DNA of 64,000 nucleotides from RI-153 sp963721725 (GTDB lineage Bacteria > Chloroflexota > Anaerolineae > Caldilineales > Caldilineaceae): contig CAVRLX010000019.1 in assembly GCA_963721725.1 (NCBI GenBank), forward strand, positions 186,001 through 250,000. The letters run 5' to 3'. Position 1 is the first letter of the stretch, and each line of letters begins with the position of its first letter. The position numbers and the translations under genes were made by a program. Shown piece after piece: positions 1 to 9,645 of the stretch. The notes under the pieces are model-generated. The model searched no databases and had not been told where the DNA came from. It was given only the letters and a program-made list of their open reading frames with translations.

Positions 1-131
1 GTCTGGGGCTTTCATGTCTCAACTCTCTGGGATGCTGCCGTCAGGGCAGGTATATAGACGTGTGTACGGCGGGATTCCATATTACGGGCCGATTTTTGGT
101 AAAATTTACACGGTGAAATTCGTGCATTTCC

Positions 132-1623
132 ATGGCAAATCTGTGTGATCGTGTGAAGACTCAATCCATCGCCTTTTTCAACCGAGATCTCAAAGTCGGG
201 GGCATGCTGCTCTGGGTCGCCCTGTTGGGGATTGCCCTGTCGTTGGCGCTGCTTCCCTTGCGCGCGGCGCTGCTTCTGGTTGTGGGCAGCGGAGGGCTGC
301 TGTTGGCAATGCGCTGGCCTGCCCTGGCCTGGATCGGCCTGGGACTGACGCTGCCCTTTGCCAGCGCGCTAAAGCTCGGCCCGCTCAGCGCCGCCGATCT
401 GCTCTTGCTGGGCGCGCTGGCGCTGTGGGCCGCCGACGGCGTGCGCCGTCGACGGTTGACACTCGCCCCGGCGCGGCTGCCTTTCTTCGTGGCAATCTAC
501 ATCACAGCCCTGCTGATTACGCTTCCTCAGGCCGCTGATTTGGGGGAAGCCGCCGCCGAAGTGATAAAATGGGCCGAGGTGTTGCTGGTGATCTGGGTGG
601 CGGGACAGGCATTGGACCGCCGCTCGGCGCGCTGGCTGGTGGTGGCGTTGCTGGCAAGCGCCAGCGTGCAGGGGATGCTGGGGCTGTATCAGTTTCTTTT
701 CCGCGTGGGGCCTGATGCCTTTATCCTCATGGATCGTTTCATGCCGCGCCGCCGGCAGCTTCGGCCAGCCCAATCCCTATGCGGGCTATTTGGGGCTAAC
801 GCTGCCTGTGGCGGTAAGTTTGGCGTTGTGGGCGGGGAATCAATATTGGATATTGGAGAATAGGGATGGGAACGTGAAAGCCCAATCTCCAATACCCAAT
901 ACCCAATATCTACTACCCTGGCTGCTCTTTACTCTAGCCGCTGCTGCCCTCATGAGTCTGGGTTTGATGGCAAGCTGGTCACGCGGGGGCTGGCTGGGCG
1001 TCGGGGCGGGCGTGGGGATTGTGATCGTTTTTCGCAGCCGTCGCGCCTTGATCATCAGTGTAGGGTTGGCGCTGATGCTGGTGGGGGCGGCGGCGCTGGG
1101 TGCGGTCAATCCACAGTGGATGCCCCCGGCGCTATCCGACCGACTGGCCGATATCCCGGCCTATGTGGGGCTGGGGATTGACGAGGTGATCAACCAGCCC
1201 GTCACCGACGAAAACTTTTCCGTGATTGAACGGCTGGCCCACTGGCTGGCAGCCTGGCGCATGTGGGAACGCTCACCCTGGCTGGGCATTGGGCCGGGCA
1301 ACTACGCCGCGGTCTATCCCGCCGTGCGGCTGCCGCTGTGGGAAGATCCGCTGGGCCATGCCCACAACATCTATCTCAACGTGCTGGCCGAGACTGGCCT
1401 AATCGGATTGACGGCGTATGGATTGCTCTGGGCGTTTGTGATAGCCTGGGTCTGGCGGCAAGCGCGACACAGCCCACCCCAAAGTTGGCGTGGTGCGCTT
1501 GCCATCGGCATACTGGGCATGATCGCCCATTTGAGCGTGCATCAATTTTTCGACAATCTCTTTGTGCAGGGCATTTACATCCATCTTGCCCTGGGGTTGG
1601 CGGCTCTGGCTGCCCATGAATAG
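132..1623 (+). CDS. O-antigen ligase/polymerase family membrane protein (frame break near 743)
   Basis: Polytopic membrane protein of the O-antigen ligase (Wzy_C/WaaL) type, expected to join or polymerise surface glycans at the outer face of the membrane. The N-terminal part (132 to about 743) has several hydrophobic helices. The frame then shifts by one base near 743, in a GC-rich run. The protein continues in the next frame with the family's GSFGQPNPYAGYLGL signature, then the large extracytoplasmic loop containing GIGPGNY and H-A-H-N, and the last helices to 1623. A short repeat-derived segment (840-912) lies in frame inside it. It overlaps the GtrA gene by 8 bases. The start at 132 is uncertain; an internal ATG before the first helix is also possible. 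Read without correction, it would appear as two ORFs, 132-863 and 715-1623. Confidence 0.75.
840..912. repeat. Imperfect inverted repeat (ATATTGGATATTGGAG type) inside a gene
   Basis: The left arm reads ATATTGGATATTGGAGA and the right arm is built of CCAATACCCAATACCCAATAT units. The same wording recurs at 7101-7138. It lies in frame in the O-antigen ligase gene and encodes a hydrophilic insert between two hydrophobic segments. Confidence 0.6.
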
Positions 1624-2131
1624 GATACCTGTGAAGGATTTTCAAGAGGAGCGTAGACGATTGAATTGGATTGAAGCCATCCCGATTCGAGGGCGCAAAC
1701 GCAAAGAAGCCAAACGCTTTGTAAAATTCGCCATTGTCGGCGCGTTGGGCGCGCTCACCGACTTTGCCGTGCTCAACACCCTGATTCAATTTTTGGGGAT
1801 GCTTGAAGAAATCGCCAACGTTTTCAGCTTTTCGGCAGCCGTGGCCCAGAACTTCGTCCTCAACCGGCTGTGGACCTTCCCCGAAAGCCAGGAACGCTCG
1901 TTGCGCCGCCAATTGGTGCAATTTATCATGGTCAGCCTGATCGGCCTTGCCATCAACACCCTGATCTTCTCGTTTATCCACCGCAGCTTGGAACCCTATT
2001 GGATCGATCTGCTGGCTGACCCCAAACTCGGCCACTTGATCAGCTACAACTTCGCCAAACTGCTTGCCATCGGCGTCGTTCTCTTTTGGAACTTCAGCGC
2101 CAATCGGCTGTGGACGTATCGGGGGTTATGA
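1616..2131 (+). CDS. GtrA-like membrane protein
   Basis: About 171 residues with a charged N-terminus and four predicted membrane helices, including F-V-K-F-A-I-V-G-A near residue 35, F-V-L-N-R-L-W-T-F after helix 2, and a C-terminal F-S-A-N-R-L-W-T-Y. These duplicated NRxWTF-like motifs are typical of the GtrA/DPMS-like family, which is linked to moving or modifying lipid-linked sugars. The ATG at 1616 overlaps the end of the O-antigen ligase gene, suggesting translational coupling. The reading frame is open upstream to 1562, but that extension is a shadow of the preceding gene. Confidence 0.8.
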   Translation: MNRIPVKDFQEERRRLNWIEAIPIRGRKRKEAKRFVKFAIVGALGALTDFAVLNTLIQFLGMLEEIANVFSFSAAVAQNFVLNRLWTFPESQERSLRRQLVQFIMVSLIGLAINTLIFSFIHRSLEPYWIDLLADPKLGHLISYNFAKLLAIGVVLFWNFSANRLWTYRGL

Positions 2132-2199
2132 GGGATGAGTGGCGATTGGTGTGTTGCGTATTGCGTCGTCTACCGTCCGCCGTCTGTCGCCATCGCTCC

Positions 2200-3343
2200 A
2201 TGACTACCATTGCCCTGGACTACACGCCCGCCATTCGCCAACAGGCTGGGATTGGCCGCATCATTCGCGGACAAGTGGCGGCGCTAATCGCTGAGAACCC
2301 CGGCTTTGATCTGCGCCTTTTTGTGACTGGCCCTGTGAGCGCCACCGAGCGGGAAAGTGCGCCGCTGCCACTGCACAGTACGCCGTGGATCAGCGAACGC
2401 AATCTTGTGCGCCTCTGGCATCGTCTCGACCTGCCTTGGCCGCCTGTGGAATGGCTCGTGCGCCACAAGATCGATCTGCTCCACGCCACCGATTTTGTCC
2501 TGCCCCCCTCACATGCCCGCCACAAACTGCTCACCGTCCACGACTTGGCCTTTGTCCACTATCCCGAAGCAGCCCTGCCCGGACTGCACCACTACCTCAA
2601 CACCGTGGTCCCGCGCAGCGTGCGCCGCGCCCATCACATTTTGGCCGACAGCCAGCACACCGCCACCGATTTGAGCAATCTATGGGGCGTCGACCCCAAC
2701 ACTATCAGCGTCGTACAAGGCGCAGTGGATCACGCCCACTTTCGCCCAGTCACCAATGCCGCACAACTGACCGCGGTACGCCAAAAATATGGCATTGGCG
2801 AAAGCCCCGTTCATCCTGGGGCTGAGCAAGTTGCAACCGCGCAAAAACTTCGCCCGGCTGATCCGCGCCTTTGCCAGCGCCCGTCAAGAAGCCGCCCTGC
2901 CCCATTGCCTTGTGATTGGCGGCAGCAAAGGCTGGCTCTTTGAAGAGATCTTCGCTACAGTGCGCGAATTGGGGCTGGAAGACCATGTGCTTTTCCCCGG
3001 CTTTGTAGACGACGCCGATCTGCCTGCGCTCTACTCAGCGGCGGCTTTCTTTGCCTATCCTTCGCTATACGAAGGATTTGGACTTCCCATTGTGGAAGCG
3101 TTGGCCTGTGGCACGCCGGTGCTCACCGCCGACAATTCGTGTCTGCCCGAAGCGGCTGGCCCCGGCGCGCTCTATGTGAAGGCGGATTCGGTGGAGAGCA
3201 TCGCCGCCGGGATCATGCGCCTAGCCGAGGACGAACCACTGCGCCGGTCGCTGGTCACAGCGGGACAGGCACACGCCGCCACCTTCACCTGGCAACGCAG
3301 CGCCCGCCAATTGTTGTCTGCGTATCAGCGAGTGCTGGGCTGA
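2200..3343 (+). CDS. Glycosyltransferase family 4 (GT-B), frame break near 2810
   Basis: Retaining GT-B glycosyltransferase, likely adding a sugar from a nucleotide donor to a lipid-linked acceptor on the cytoplasmic side. The ATG at 2200 gives an N-terminal Rossmann half (T-V-H-D-L-A-F near residue 110, A-D-S-Q-H-T acceptor region). The frame shifts by one base near 2805-2815. The C-terminal donor half follows in the next frame, with G-L-S-K-L-Q-P-R-K-N, P-S-L-Y-E-G-F-G-L-P-I-V-E-A-L-A and G-T-P-V-L-T, the classic GT4 donor-site motifs. Uncorrected, it reads as two ORFs, 2086-2943 and 2789-3343. Together with the two preceding genes it forms a small surface-glycan group. Confidence 0.8.
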
Positions 3344-3383
3344 TAATCCATACGTATATCCTGATCTGTATCTTTTTTATAAC

Positions 3384-3411
3384 TTGCTGGCTGCATGGCC
3401 TCTGCTACACT
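3384..3411 (+). promoter_or_regulatory. Putative sigma-70 promoter of the oxidase operon
   Basis: TTGCTG, a 16-base spacer, then TACACT with an extended -10 (TGC before TACACT). It lies about 50 bases before the first plausible start of the cytochrome oxidase subunit II gene and downstream of the glycosyltransferase stop. Confidence 0.4.
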
Positions 3412-3500
3412 GTCACCACATCTGATCACAAAGCCTAGTAACAACGGAAGTCCAATGCGCCGGTTCTTTCTTCCCTCCCAGCTTCATCTTTGCCCTCTTT

Positions 3501-4496
3501 TTGATCTGTATAGCGCCCTGGCTGGGCAGTTGTGCGGCCAACGCCCCTTCCCAACTGCGCCCGCAAGGCTCACAGGCGGCGGCCACGCTTCCGCTGTTGT
3601 GGCTGCTCATGGGGGTGGGAGCAACAGTCTTTGTGGTGGTAATCCTCTTACTGGCCTATGCACTCTATCGAGGCCGGCAAAAAGAGCTGGCCGACGCCCT
3701 GGCGGACATTCCCCCTGTGCGCGATGAAGAGCGCGGCGTGGGGCGGCGCTTTGTCTTGCTGGGCGGAGCGGTGATCCCGGCGCTGATCTTGATCAGCACC
3801 TTTGGCTATACGCTGTTTGTCCTCAACGAAACCGACCCCGGCGACACCTCGGATCTGATGCAAATCGAAGTCATCGGCCACCAATGGTGGTGGGAAGTGC
3901 GCTATCCCGGCTACGATTTCATCACCGCCAACGAGATTCACATTCCGGCGGGCGAACCCGTGGAATTGATTCTGACCTCGGCGGATGTAATCCACAGTGT
4001 CTGGATTCCGCAACTGCACGGCGTCGTGGATATGATCCCCGGACACACCAACCGCCTCAAATTAGATGCCTTCGAGCCGGGGATCTTCCGCGGCGAGTGT
4101 ACAGAATATTGTGGCATTCAACACGCCAAGATGTTCTTGTTTGTGGTGGCAGAACCGCGCGCCGATTTTGACGCTTGGGTGCTGGCCCAACAGCAAGCCG
4201 CGCCCGACCCCACAGACCCGCTGTTGGCGCAGGGCAAAGATCTCTATTTTGCCAAAGGCTGCGACAATTGCCACCGCATTGATGGTACGGCCTCGTTGGG
4301 CAAACTCGGCCCCGATCTCACCCATTTTGCCAGCCGGCTGACCCTGGGCGCGGGCATTTTGGAGAACAACCGCGGCAATCTGGCAGGCTGGATTCTCGAC
4401 CCGCAAAGCATCAAACTGGGCAGCCTGATGCCCCTCACCGATTACAGCGGCCCGGAACTGCAAGCCGTGCTGGCCTATCTCGAAAGTTTGGAATAA
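3501..4496 (+). CDS. ctaC: Cytochrome c oxidase subunit II with fused cytochrome c domain
   Basis: Electron-entry subunit of a caa3-type haem-copper oxidase. It is lipoprotein-like at the N-terminus (L-G-S-C), with two membrane helices at about residues 28-52 and 80-108. A CuA cupredoxin domain follows, with H165, C200, C204, H208 and M211 (CTEYCGIQHAKM). A class I cytochrome c domain comes next, with C254-D-N-C257-H258 and a probable Met ligand at 310. The usable start in this frame is TTG 3501. An ATG at 3455 lies in another frame, and a one-base indel around 3460-3480 would join it to give a proper signal peptide, so the true start is probably 3455. It is 16 bases upstream of the subunit I/III gene. 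Confidence 0.92.
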   Translation: MICIAPWLGSCAANAPSQLRPQGSQAAATLPLLWLLMGVGATVFVVVILLLAYALYRGRQKELADALADIPPVRDEERGVGRRFVLLGGAVIPALILISTFGYTLFVLNETDPGDTSDLMQIEVIGHQWWWEVRYPGYDFITANEIHIPAGEPVELILTSADVIHSVWIPQLHGVVDMIPGHTNRLKLDAFEPGIFRGECTEYCGIQHAKMFLFVVAEPRADFDAWVLAQQQAAPDPTDPLLAQGKDLYFAKGCDNCHRIDGTASLGKLGPDLTHFASRLTLGAGILENNRGNLAGWILDPQSIKLGSLMPLTDYSGPELQAVLAYLESLE

Positions 4497-4512
4497 CCCG
4501 GAAGGACCCTTC

Positions 4513-7092
4513 ATGAGTCTCTTATCGTCAGACGCTGACCCGTCCGCCACCGCACGCCGGGATGATCCTGCGGCGCAGCCCCACGGGGCGCATTCCAGTA
4601 CGGAGATTCTCGACGCGCTGTGGGCCGATCCGCCGGGCCTCTATGGGCAACTGGCCGGCATCCAAAACGACGCCGTGGGCGGGCGGCTGATGCTGGCCGC
4701 GTTTGCTTTTTTCATTGCGGCAGGCGTGTTGGCGCTCCTCATACGCATGCAGCTCTTCTTGCCCGAAAGTCGCTTTCTCGGCCCCGAAACCTACAGCCAA
4801 GTTTTCACCATGCACGGCTCCACCATGATGTATCTCTTTGTGATCCCCATGATTGAAGGGTTAGCCATCTTGCTGCTGCCCTCAATGATGGGCAACCGTG
4901 AGATGCCTTTTCCGCGGCTGGGGGCCTTTAGTCTGTGGACCTTTATCTTCGGCGGGTTGCTCTTTTTTGCCAGTTTCTTCCTGGGTGAAGCACCCCAAAA
5001 CGGCTGGTATGCCTATCCGCCGCTGAGTGGTGAGGAATTCTCGCCGGGGCTGGGCATGGAATTCTGGCTGCTGGCGCTGAGCGTGGCCGAAGTGGGGGCG
5101 ATTGCCGCTGGCGTGGAGATCATCACCGCGGTCTTTCGGATGCGCGCGCCGGGGATGTCGTTGGGGCGGATGCCGGTCTACATGTGGGCGATGGCGATTA
5201 CGGCTTTTATGATTCTCTTTGCGTTTACGCCGCTGATTGTGGTCAGTCTGCTGCTCGAACTCGACCGCAAGGTGGGCACGCAATTTTTCAATTCCAACGC
5301 CGGCGGCACGCCCCTGCTCTGGCAGCACCTTTTTTGGATCTTCGGCCACCCGGAAGTCTACATTCAGTTTATCCCGGCGGCGGGCATCGCCTCGATGATC
5401 ATCCCGGTTTTCGCCCGCAAACGGTTCACCGGCTACAGCTACGTCACCATGTCGCTGCTGGCAACCGGCTTTCTCAGCTTTGGGCTGTGGGTGCATCACA
5501 TGTTCACCACGGGCCTGCCGCAGGTGGGGCAGACCTTTTTCGCCGCCGCCAGCATCCTGATTGGCATCCCTGCGGGGATTCAGGTCTTTGCCTGGATTGC
5601 CACGATTTGGGGCGGCAAACCTCGCTGGCAAACGCCCTTTCTTTTCATGCTCGGCTTTATCTTCCTCTTTGTGCTGGGCGGCGTCACCGGCATCATGGTG
5701 GGGTCGATCCCCTTTGATCGGCAGGTGCACGACTCCTATTTTGTGGTGGCACACTTTCATTATGTGCTCATCGGTGGCGTCACCTTCCCGATCTTTGGCG
5801 CATTTTATTACTGGTTCCCCAAAGTGTTTGGTCGTTTGATGAGCGAGCGCATGGGCCAATGGAATTTTTGGACCATGTTTGTGGGCTTCAATCTCACCTT
5901 TTTTCCCATGCACATCTCTGGCCTGCTGGGAATGCCGCGCCGCTATTGGACCTATCCCGGCGATGTGGGGTGGACGATCTGGAATCAACTGGCCTCGATT
6001 GGCTCGATCCTCTTCGCCGTGGGCGTGCTGCTCTTTATGATCAACTTCGCTTATAGCATCAAGCGCGGGCGCAAAGCCAGCGCCAACCCGTGGGGCGCGG
6101 ATACGTTGGAGTTCAGCATCGACTCGCCGCTGCCCAACTATAGCTTTGCCCGTTTTCCGATTGTGCGCAGTCGCTCCCCCCTGTGGGATCAGGATGATCT
6201 GTATTCCAGCGAGGACAAACGCACGGAAAAGATCGCCAATGCCCTGGCCGAATGGCCGCTCAAATGGCGCGCCACGTTGGTTACGTCGCTTATCGACGCC
6301 CGCCCCGAAGAGATCTTCCGCGTCTCCACACCCTCGGCCTGGCCCTTCGTGGCGGCGATTGGCATGGCGACCATCTTTGGCGGCGAGATCTTCGAGCTAC
6401 GTATGATCAGCCTGGGCGGGATTGCGCTGGTCTTTGGCGCCATCACCGCCTGGAACTGGCCCACGCCGGCGCCCATTACCGATGCGGAGGCAGAAGCTTT
6501 TGAGGAGATCTACGATATCGCCGTGCGTCCGCAGGGAAGCCCGATTGTGGCACGCTGGGCTATGGGGCTGACTATCCTAATCCTGGGCATTGCCATGGGC
6601 TGCTTTCTCTTTGCCTATTACTACATCCGCATTGTCAACCCTGTTTGGCCGCTGGAAGGCATCCCGCTGCCCGCGTTGGGGATTCCAGCGCTGATTACCG
6701 TGTTCTGGCTGGGCGGCGCGGCGGCTCACCACTGGGGAATAAACGCCATCAAACGCGACAACCGCGCACAATTACGCCTGGGCATGGGGCTGGGCTGGCT
6801 GCTGGGCGCAACCGGGCTGGGACTGCAACTGCTCTATTTTCGCCAACTCTCCTTTGATTGGAGCACCAACGCCTATGGTTCGGTCTTTTTCGGGCTGGGC
6901 GGCTTTGTGGTGCTGGTCATGAGCGCGGGCCTGATCATGAGCGCGCTGGTGCAGTTTTGGACATGGCGACGCCACTATAGCCGACGTGATCATGTGGGCA
7001 TTGAAAACACAACGATTTTTTGGTGGGCGGTGTGGGGCGGCTGGCTGATCGTGGCGGGGACGATCTACCTGTTTCCGCATCTGACGGCGTGA
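4513..7092 (+). CDS. ctaD: Fused cytochrome c oxidase subunits I and III
   Basis: 859-residue catalytic core of the caa3-type oxidase, reducing O2 and pumping protons across the inner membrane. The subunit I part carries the low-spin haem ligand in TMHGS (H101), the CuB ligand and cross-linked Tyr in HPEVY (H279, Y283), the His pair H328-H329 (WVHHMF), and the haem ligands H414 and H416 (AHFH). About residue 600 onward is a subunit III-like set of membrane helices fused in the same chain, as in Thermus-type oxidases. The segment corresponding to the D-channel entrance differs from the usual proteobacterial wording (LPSMMGNREMPFPRL), so the proton path may be of the B-like or alternative type. 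The ATG at 4513 has GGAAGGACC just upstream. Confidence 0.93.
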   Translation: MSLLSSDADPSATARRDDPAAQPHGAHSSTEILDALWADPPGLYGQLAGIQNDAVGGRLMLAAFAFFIAAGVLALLIRMQLFLPESRFLGPETYSQVFTMHGSTMMYLFVIPMIEGLAILLLPSMMGNREMPFPRLGAFSLWTFIFGGLLFFASFFLGEAPQNGWYAYPPLSGEEFSPGLGMEFWLLALSVAEVGAIAAGVEIITAVFRMRAPGMSLGRMPVYMWAMAITAFMILFAFTPLIVVSLLLELDRKVGTQFFNSNAGGTPLLWQHLFWIFGHPEVYIQFIPAAGIASMIIPVFARKRFTGYSYVTMSLLATGFLSFGLWVHHMFTTGLPQVGQTFFAAASILIGIPAGIQVFAWIATIWGGKPRWQTPFLFMLGFIFLFVLGGVTGIMVGSIPFDRQVHDSYFVVAHFHYVLIGGVTFPIFGAFYYWFPKVFGRLMSERMGQWNFWTMFVGFNLTFFPMHISGLLGMPRRYWTYPGDVGWTIWNQLASIGSILFAVGVLLFMINFAYSIKRGRKASANPWGADTLEFSIDSPLPNYSFARFPIVRSRSPLWDQDDLYSSEDKRTEKIANALAEWPLKWRATLVTSLIDARPEEIFRVSTPSAWPFVAAIGMATIFGGEIFELRMISLGGIALVFGAITAWNWPTPAPITDAEAEAFEEIYDIAVRPQGSPIVARWAMGLTILILGIAMGCFLFAYYYIRIVNPVWPLEGIPLPALGIPALITVFWLGGAAAHHWGINAIKRDNRAQLRLGMGLGWLLGATGLGLQLLYFRQLSFDWSTNAYGSVFFGLGGFVVLVMSAGLIMSALVQFWTWRRHYSRRDHVGIENTTIFWWAVWGGWLIVAGTIYLFPHLTA

Positions 7093-7100
7093 GTAGGGAT

Positions 7101-7138
7101 TAGATATTGGATATTGGAGATTGGGGATTGGGGCAGAG
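7101..7138. repeat. ATATTGGAGATTGGGGATTGGGG repeat
   Basis: Short low-complexity repeat related to the one at 840-912, lying between the oxidase gene and the next small gene. Confidence 0.5.
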
Positions 7139-7140
7139 AT

Positions 7141-7557
7141 ATGACGACGCGTAATCAAGAGGTAAAGGTAGGACTGGATCGAAAAGTCTATCCGTCGCTG
7201 CTGTGGAGCGCGCTGGCGGGGCCGGTGATCTGGAGTTTCTATTTTTTGATTGGCTACGGCTATCTCGAAGTAGCCTGCCGCACGCCAGTGAGCGGGCTGC
7301 CACGCTGGCTCTATACCAGTGCCGTCCCGCTGGTGATCACGATTACGCTGCTCTCGACGCTGCTGATTGCCCATGCCGGCTGGCTGGCCTATCGCCACGG
7401 GGATAAGCTCCAAGCGGCGCAATCCCCGTCCCCGCTCTACGATCCCGACGAGCGCAACCGCTTTCTGGCCCGCATCGGTGTGCAAGGGTGTCTGCTCTTT
7501 GGGCTGCTCACCGCCATGACCGGCACGGCTGCGCTGGTGCTGGACATTTGCCAGTGA
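7141..7557 (+). CDS. Small membrane protein of the oxidase operon
   Basis: 138 residues from the ATG at 7141. The upstream in-frame ATG at 7114 lies inside a repeat and is unlikely to be used. Three hydrophobic segments (about residues 18-40, 60-82 and 112-134) separated by polar loops. I do not recognise a family. The place between the oxidase core and the CtaG gene suggests an assembly or accessory role, but this is inferred only from position. Confidence 0.75.
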   Translation: MTTRNQEVKVGLDRKVYPSLLWSALAGPVIWSFYFLIGYGYLEVACRTPVSGLPRWLYTSAVPLVITITLLSTLLIAHAGWLAYRHGDKLQAAQSPSPLYDPDERNRFLARIGVQGCLLFGLLTAMTGTAALVLDICQ

Positions 7558-7570
7558 TGGATTTTTATAA

Positions 7571-7649
7571 CGATTCAGGTGCGACGCACTCGCCACACAC
7601 GCTTTCACAACCCATCTACGCCTGACGAGTGCGTCGCACCCTAGACCTG
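7571..7649. repeat. MITE-like inverted repeat, copy 1
   Basis: Arms GGTGCGACGCACTCG at 7578-7592 and the exact reverse complement at 7626-7640. Weaker complementarity extends outward (CAGGT against ACCTG). The same arms recur at 17131-17212 and 18049-18126, always between genes. There is no coding capacity in the roughly 80-base element. Confidence 0.8.
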
Positions 7650-7713
7650 TATAGATACTCTCGGTTGTTCAATCTTTGCGTTCAATACCCTTTCTGACAG
7701 GCTGGATAGACCG

Positions 7714-9057
7714 ATGCGATTACAGGTGGACATGCGAAACAAAATCGACAAAGGCTTTCTGCTGCTTTTCATCGGCGTGGGGCTATGGCTGCTGTGGGCT
7801 GGCCCCACTCGCCACTCCGCGCTGCCCGCCACGCCAGAGACAATTGGGGCGGGCTGGAATTTTTCTCCGCTGCTCTGGCTAGGGCTGGTGTTGAGCGCGT
7901 GGATCTATACCCGCGGCATGGTGAGCTTTTCGCGCCGCCGGGGTGGGCTAGATGCGGCCCAGTGGCGGCGGGCGCGCTGCTTTGGGGCGGGACTGGTCAG
8001 TGTGGCCGTGGCCCTGATCTCGCCGTTAGATGCCCTGAGCGGTGCGCTCTTTTCGGCGCACATGCTGCAACATATTGTGCTGGTGGGGATCGCCGCGCCC
8101 TTGTTGGCCCTGGGATTCCCGCTGGGGCCGCTGTTGTTGGGGCTGCCTGCCCACTGGGATCAACGGGTGGGGCGCTGGTGGCAAGGGCAACGCTGGCTAC
8201 AAACCGTGTGGCAAGCGCTCACCCATCCCCTGGTGGCGTGGACAGTACAGGCTGTGACGCTCTGGCTTTGGCACATTCCCACGCTGTATCAACAAGCGCT
8301 TACCCACGAATGGCTTCACGCGGTAGAACATCTCAGCTTCGTGGCAACAGCCCTGCTCTTTTGGTGGATCGTGGTGGACCGTAGCCGCCGCCCACAGGCC
8401 AATCCCCTGCTCACAATTGGTCTCCTCTTTGGCACGGCGCTGCACAGCGGGCTGCTGGGCGTCTTGATCACCTTTGCCCGACAGCCCTGGTATCCGCTCT
8501 ATACCATCACAGGCGCGGCCTGGGGGCTGACGGCGCTAAGCGATCAACAGTTGGCGGGCGTGCTGATGTGGGTTCCCACGGGCTTTGTCTATCTGGGTGG
8601 CGCGCTGACCGTGCTCTATCGAACCCTGACGCGTATTGACCATGCTGACCGGTTGGCCCGGTTGGGTGGACGAGGCGTTTCGCTGCTTGTACTGGCGACA
8701 ATGGCGCTGGGGCTGAGCGGTTGTTTCGTCGGTCCCCCGGCCCAGACGGTTTCCTATAAAGTGCCAGAGGGCAATCCACAGGCCGGCTGGTATGCGATCC
8801 AAGCCCACGGTTGCCATTCGTGCCATGTGATCCCCGGCGTGCCGGGCGCGAATAGCATGGTGGGGCCGCCGCTCACCGACTGGGCCAGCCGCCGCTACAT
8901 TGCCGGTTCGTTGATCAACCAACCAGCAAACATGGTCCGCTGGCTGCGCGATCCCCAGGCCCTTGAACCCGACACAGCCATGCCCACGATTGCCCTGAGC
9001 GAGACCGAGATCCGTGACATCGCCGCTTTTCTCTATACGCTGGGCTATGATGAATGA
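7714..9057 (+). CDS. CtaG-type oxidase assembly protein fused to a cytochrome c domain
   Basis: 447 residues. The N-terminal about 300 residues form a CtaG-like (caa3_CtaG) multispan domain with histidine-rich motifs SAHMLQHIVL and HEWLHAVEHLSF, expected to help deliver copper to the oxidase. After the last helix and a lipobox-like L-S-G-C follows a cytochrome c domain with C367-H-S-C370-H371 and a late Met (T-A-M-P-T) as likely sixth ligand. The fusion places an electron carrier on an assembly factor. Alternatively, the C-terminal part is an oxidase-associated cytochrome subunit joined to CtaG. ATGs at 7714 and 7732 are both possible starts. It is followed after 15 bases by the haem-binding gene. 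Confidence 0.88.
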   Translation: MRLQVDMRNKIDKGFLLLFIGVGLWLLWAGPTRHSALPATPETIGAGWNFSPLLWLGLVLSAWIYTRGMVSFSRRRGGLDAAQWRRARCFGAGLVSVAVALISPLDALSGALFSAHMLQHIVLVGIAAPLLALGFPLGPLLLGLPAHWDQRVGRWWQGQRWLQTVWQALTHPLVAWTVQAVTLWLWHIPTLYQQALTHEWLHAVEHLSFVATALLFWWIVVDRSRRPQANPLLTIGLLFGTALHSGLLGVLITFARQPWYPLYTITGAAWGLTALSDQQLAGVLMWVPTGFVYLGGALTVLYRTLTRIDHADRLARLGGRGVSLLVLATMALGLSGCFVGPPAQTVSYKVPEGNPQAGWYAIQAHGCHSCHVIPGVPGANSMVGPPLTDWASRRYIAGSLINQPANMVRWLRDPQALEPDTAMPTIALSETEIRDIAAFLYTLGYDE

Positions 9058-9072
9058 GAACAGGATACACCG

Positions 9073-9645
9073 ATGAGCCGAAAGTATACTGAACTCAAGG
9101 CGCTCTCCCGTGCGGAGCTGACGCCTGAAGATGTGACGCCCACCCATCGCCGCGCGGTGCCCATGTTGTTGGCAGGGGCATTGGTGGTTACCTTTTTGCT
9201 GCTCCAAATCTTCCCGCTCATCCAGGATTTTTCCAATCCGCCTGTGCTGGCCGAGCCACAATGGGATAGCCAGGAGACCTATATGCTGGCCCAGCGTGCC
9301 TGTTGGGACTGTCACAGCAACCAGACCCACTGGCCCTGGTATGCTAAACTGGCGCCGATCTCCATGACCCTGGCCCGCGATGTGGAACGGGGGCGCGGCG
9401 TGCTCAACTTCTCCGAATGGGAGCCTGATAAATACGATGTGGAAGAGTTGGTGGAGACCATTTCCAAAAACCAGATGCCGCCGCCTTTCTATCTTGTGCT
9501 GCATCCCGAAGCGGATATTAGCAACGACGAACGCGGACGCTTGATCAACGGCCTGATTGCCACCATGCAAGGGCGCTTTCTTGACGCCGAAAATATGGAC
9601 GCCAGCGACGAAGAGGAGACCGGCGGGAAGCCAGGGGAACGGTAA
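9073..9645 (+). CDS. Haem-binding domain protein (Haem_bd)
   Basis: 190 residues with one N-terminal membrane anchor (about 29-48) and a periplasmic domain with C-W-D-C-H-S-N-Q-T, then W-P-W-Y, the signature of the Haem_bd family (a c-type haem attached at CxxCH). The M-P-P-P segment supplies a possible second ligand. Last gene of the oxidase operon, so it probably feeds or accepts electrons on the outer face of the membrane. The acidic C-terminal tail is probably disordered. Confidence 0.85.
   Translation: MSRKYTELKALSRAELTPEDVTPTHRRAVPMLLAGALVVTFLLLQIFPLIQDFSNPPVLAEPQWDSQETYMLAQRACWDCHSNQTHWPWYAKLAPISMTLARDVERGRGVLNFSEWEPDKYDVEELVETISKNQMPPPFYLVLHPEADISNDERGRLINGLIATMQGRFLDAENMDASDEEETGGKPGER

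Noticed and set aside
4882..5988. 368-codon open frame on the minus strand
   Set aside because: Antisense to the oxidase subunit I gene; His/Arg/Gln-rich, without motifs, explained by the codon pattern of the real gene.
8536..9570. 344-codon minus-strand frame
   Set aside because: Shadow of the CtaG-cytochrome and haem-binding genes, both of which have clear motifs.
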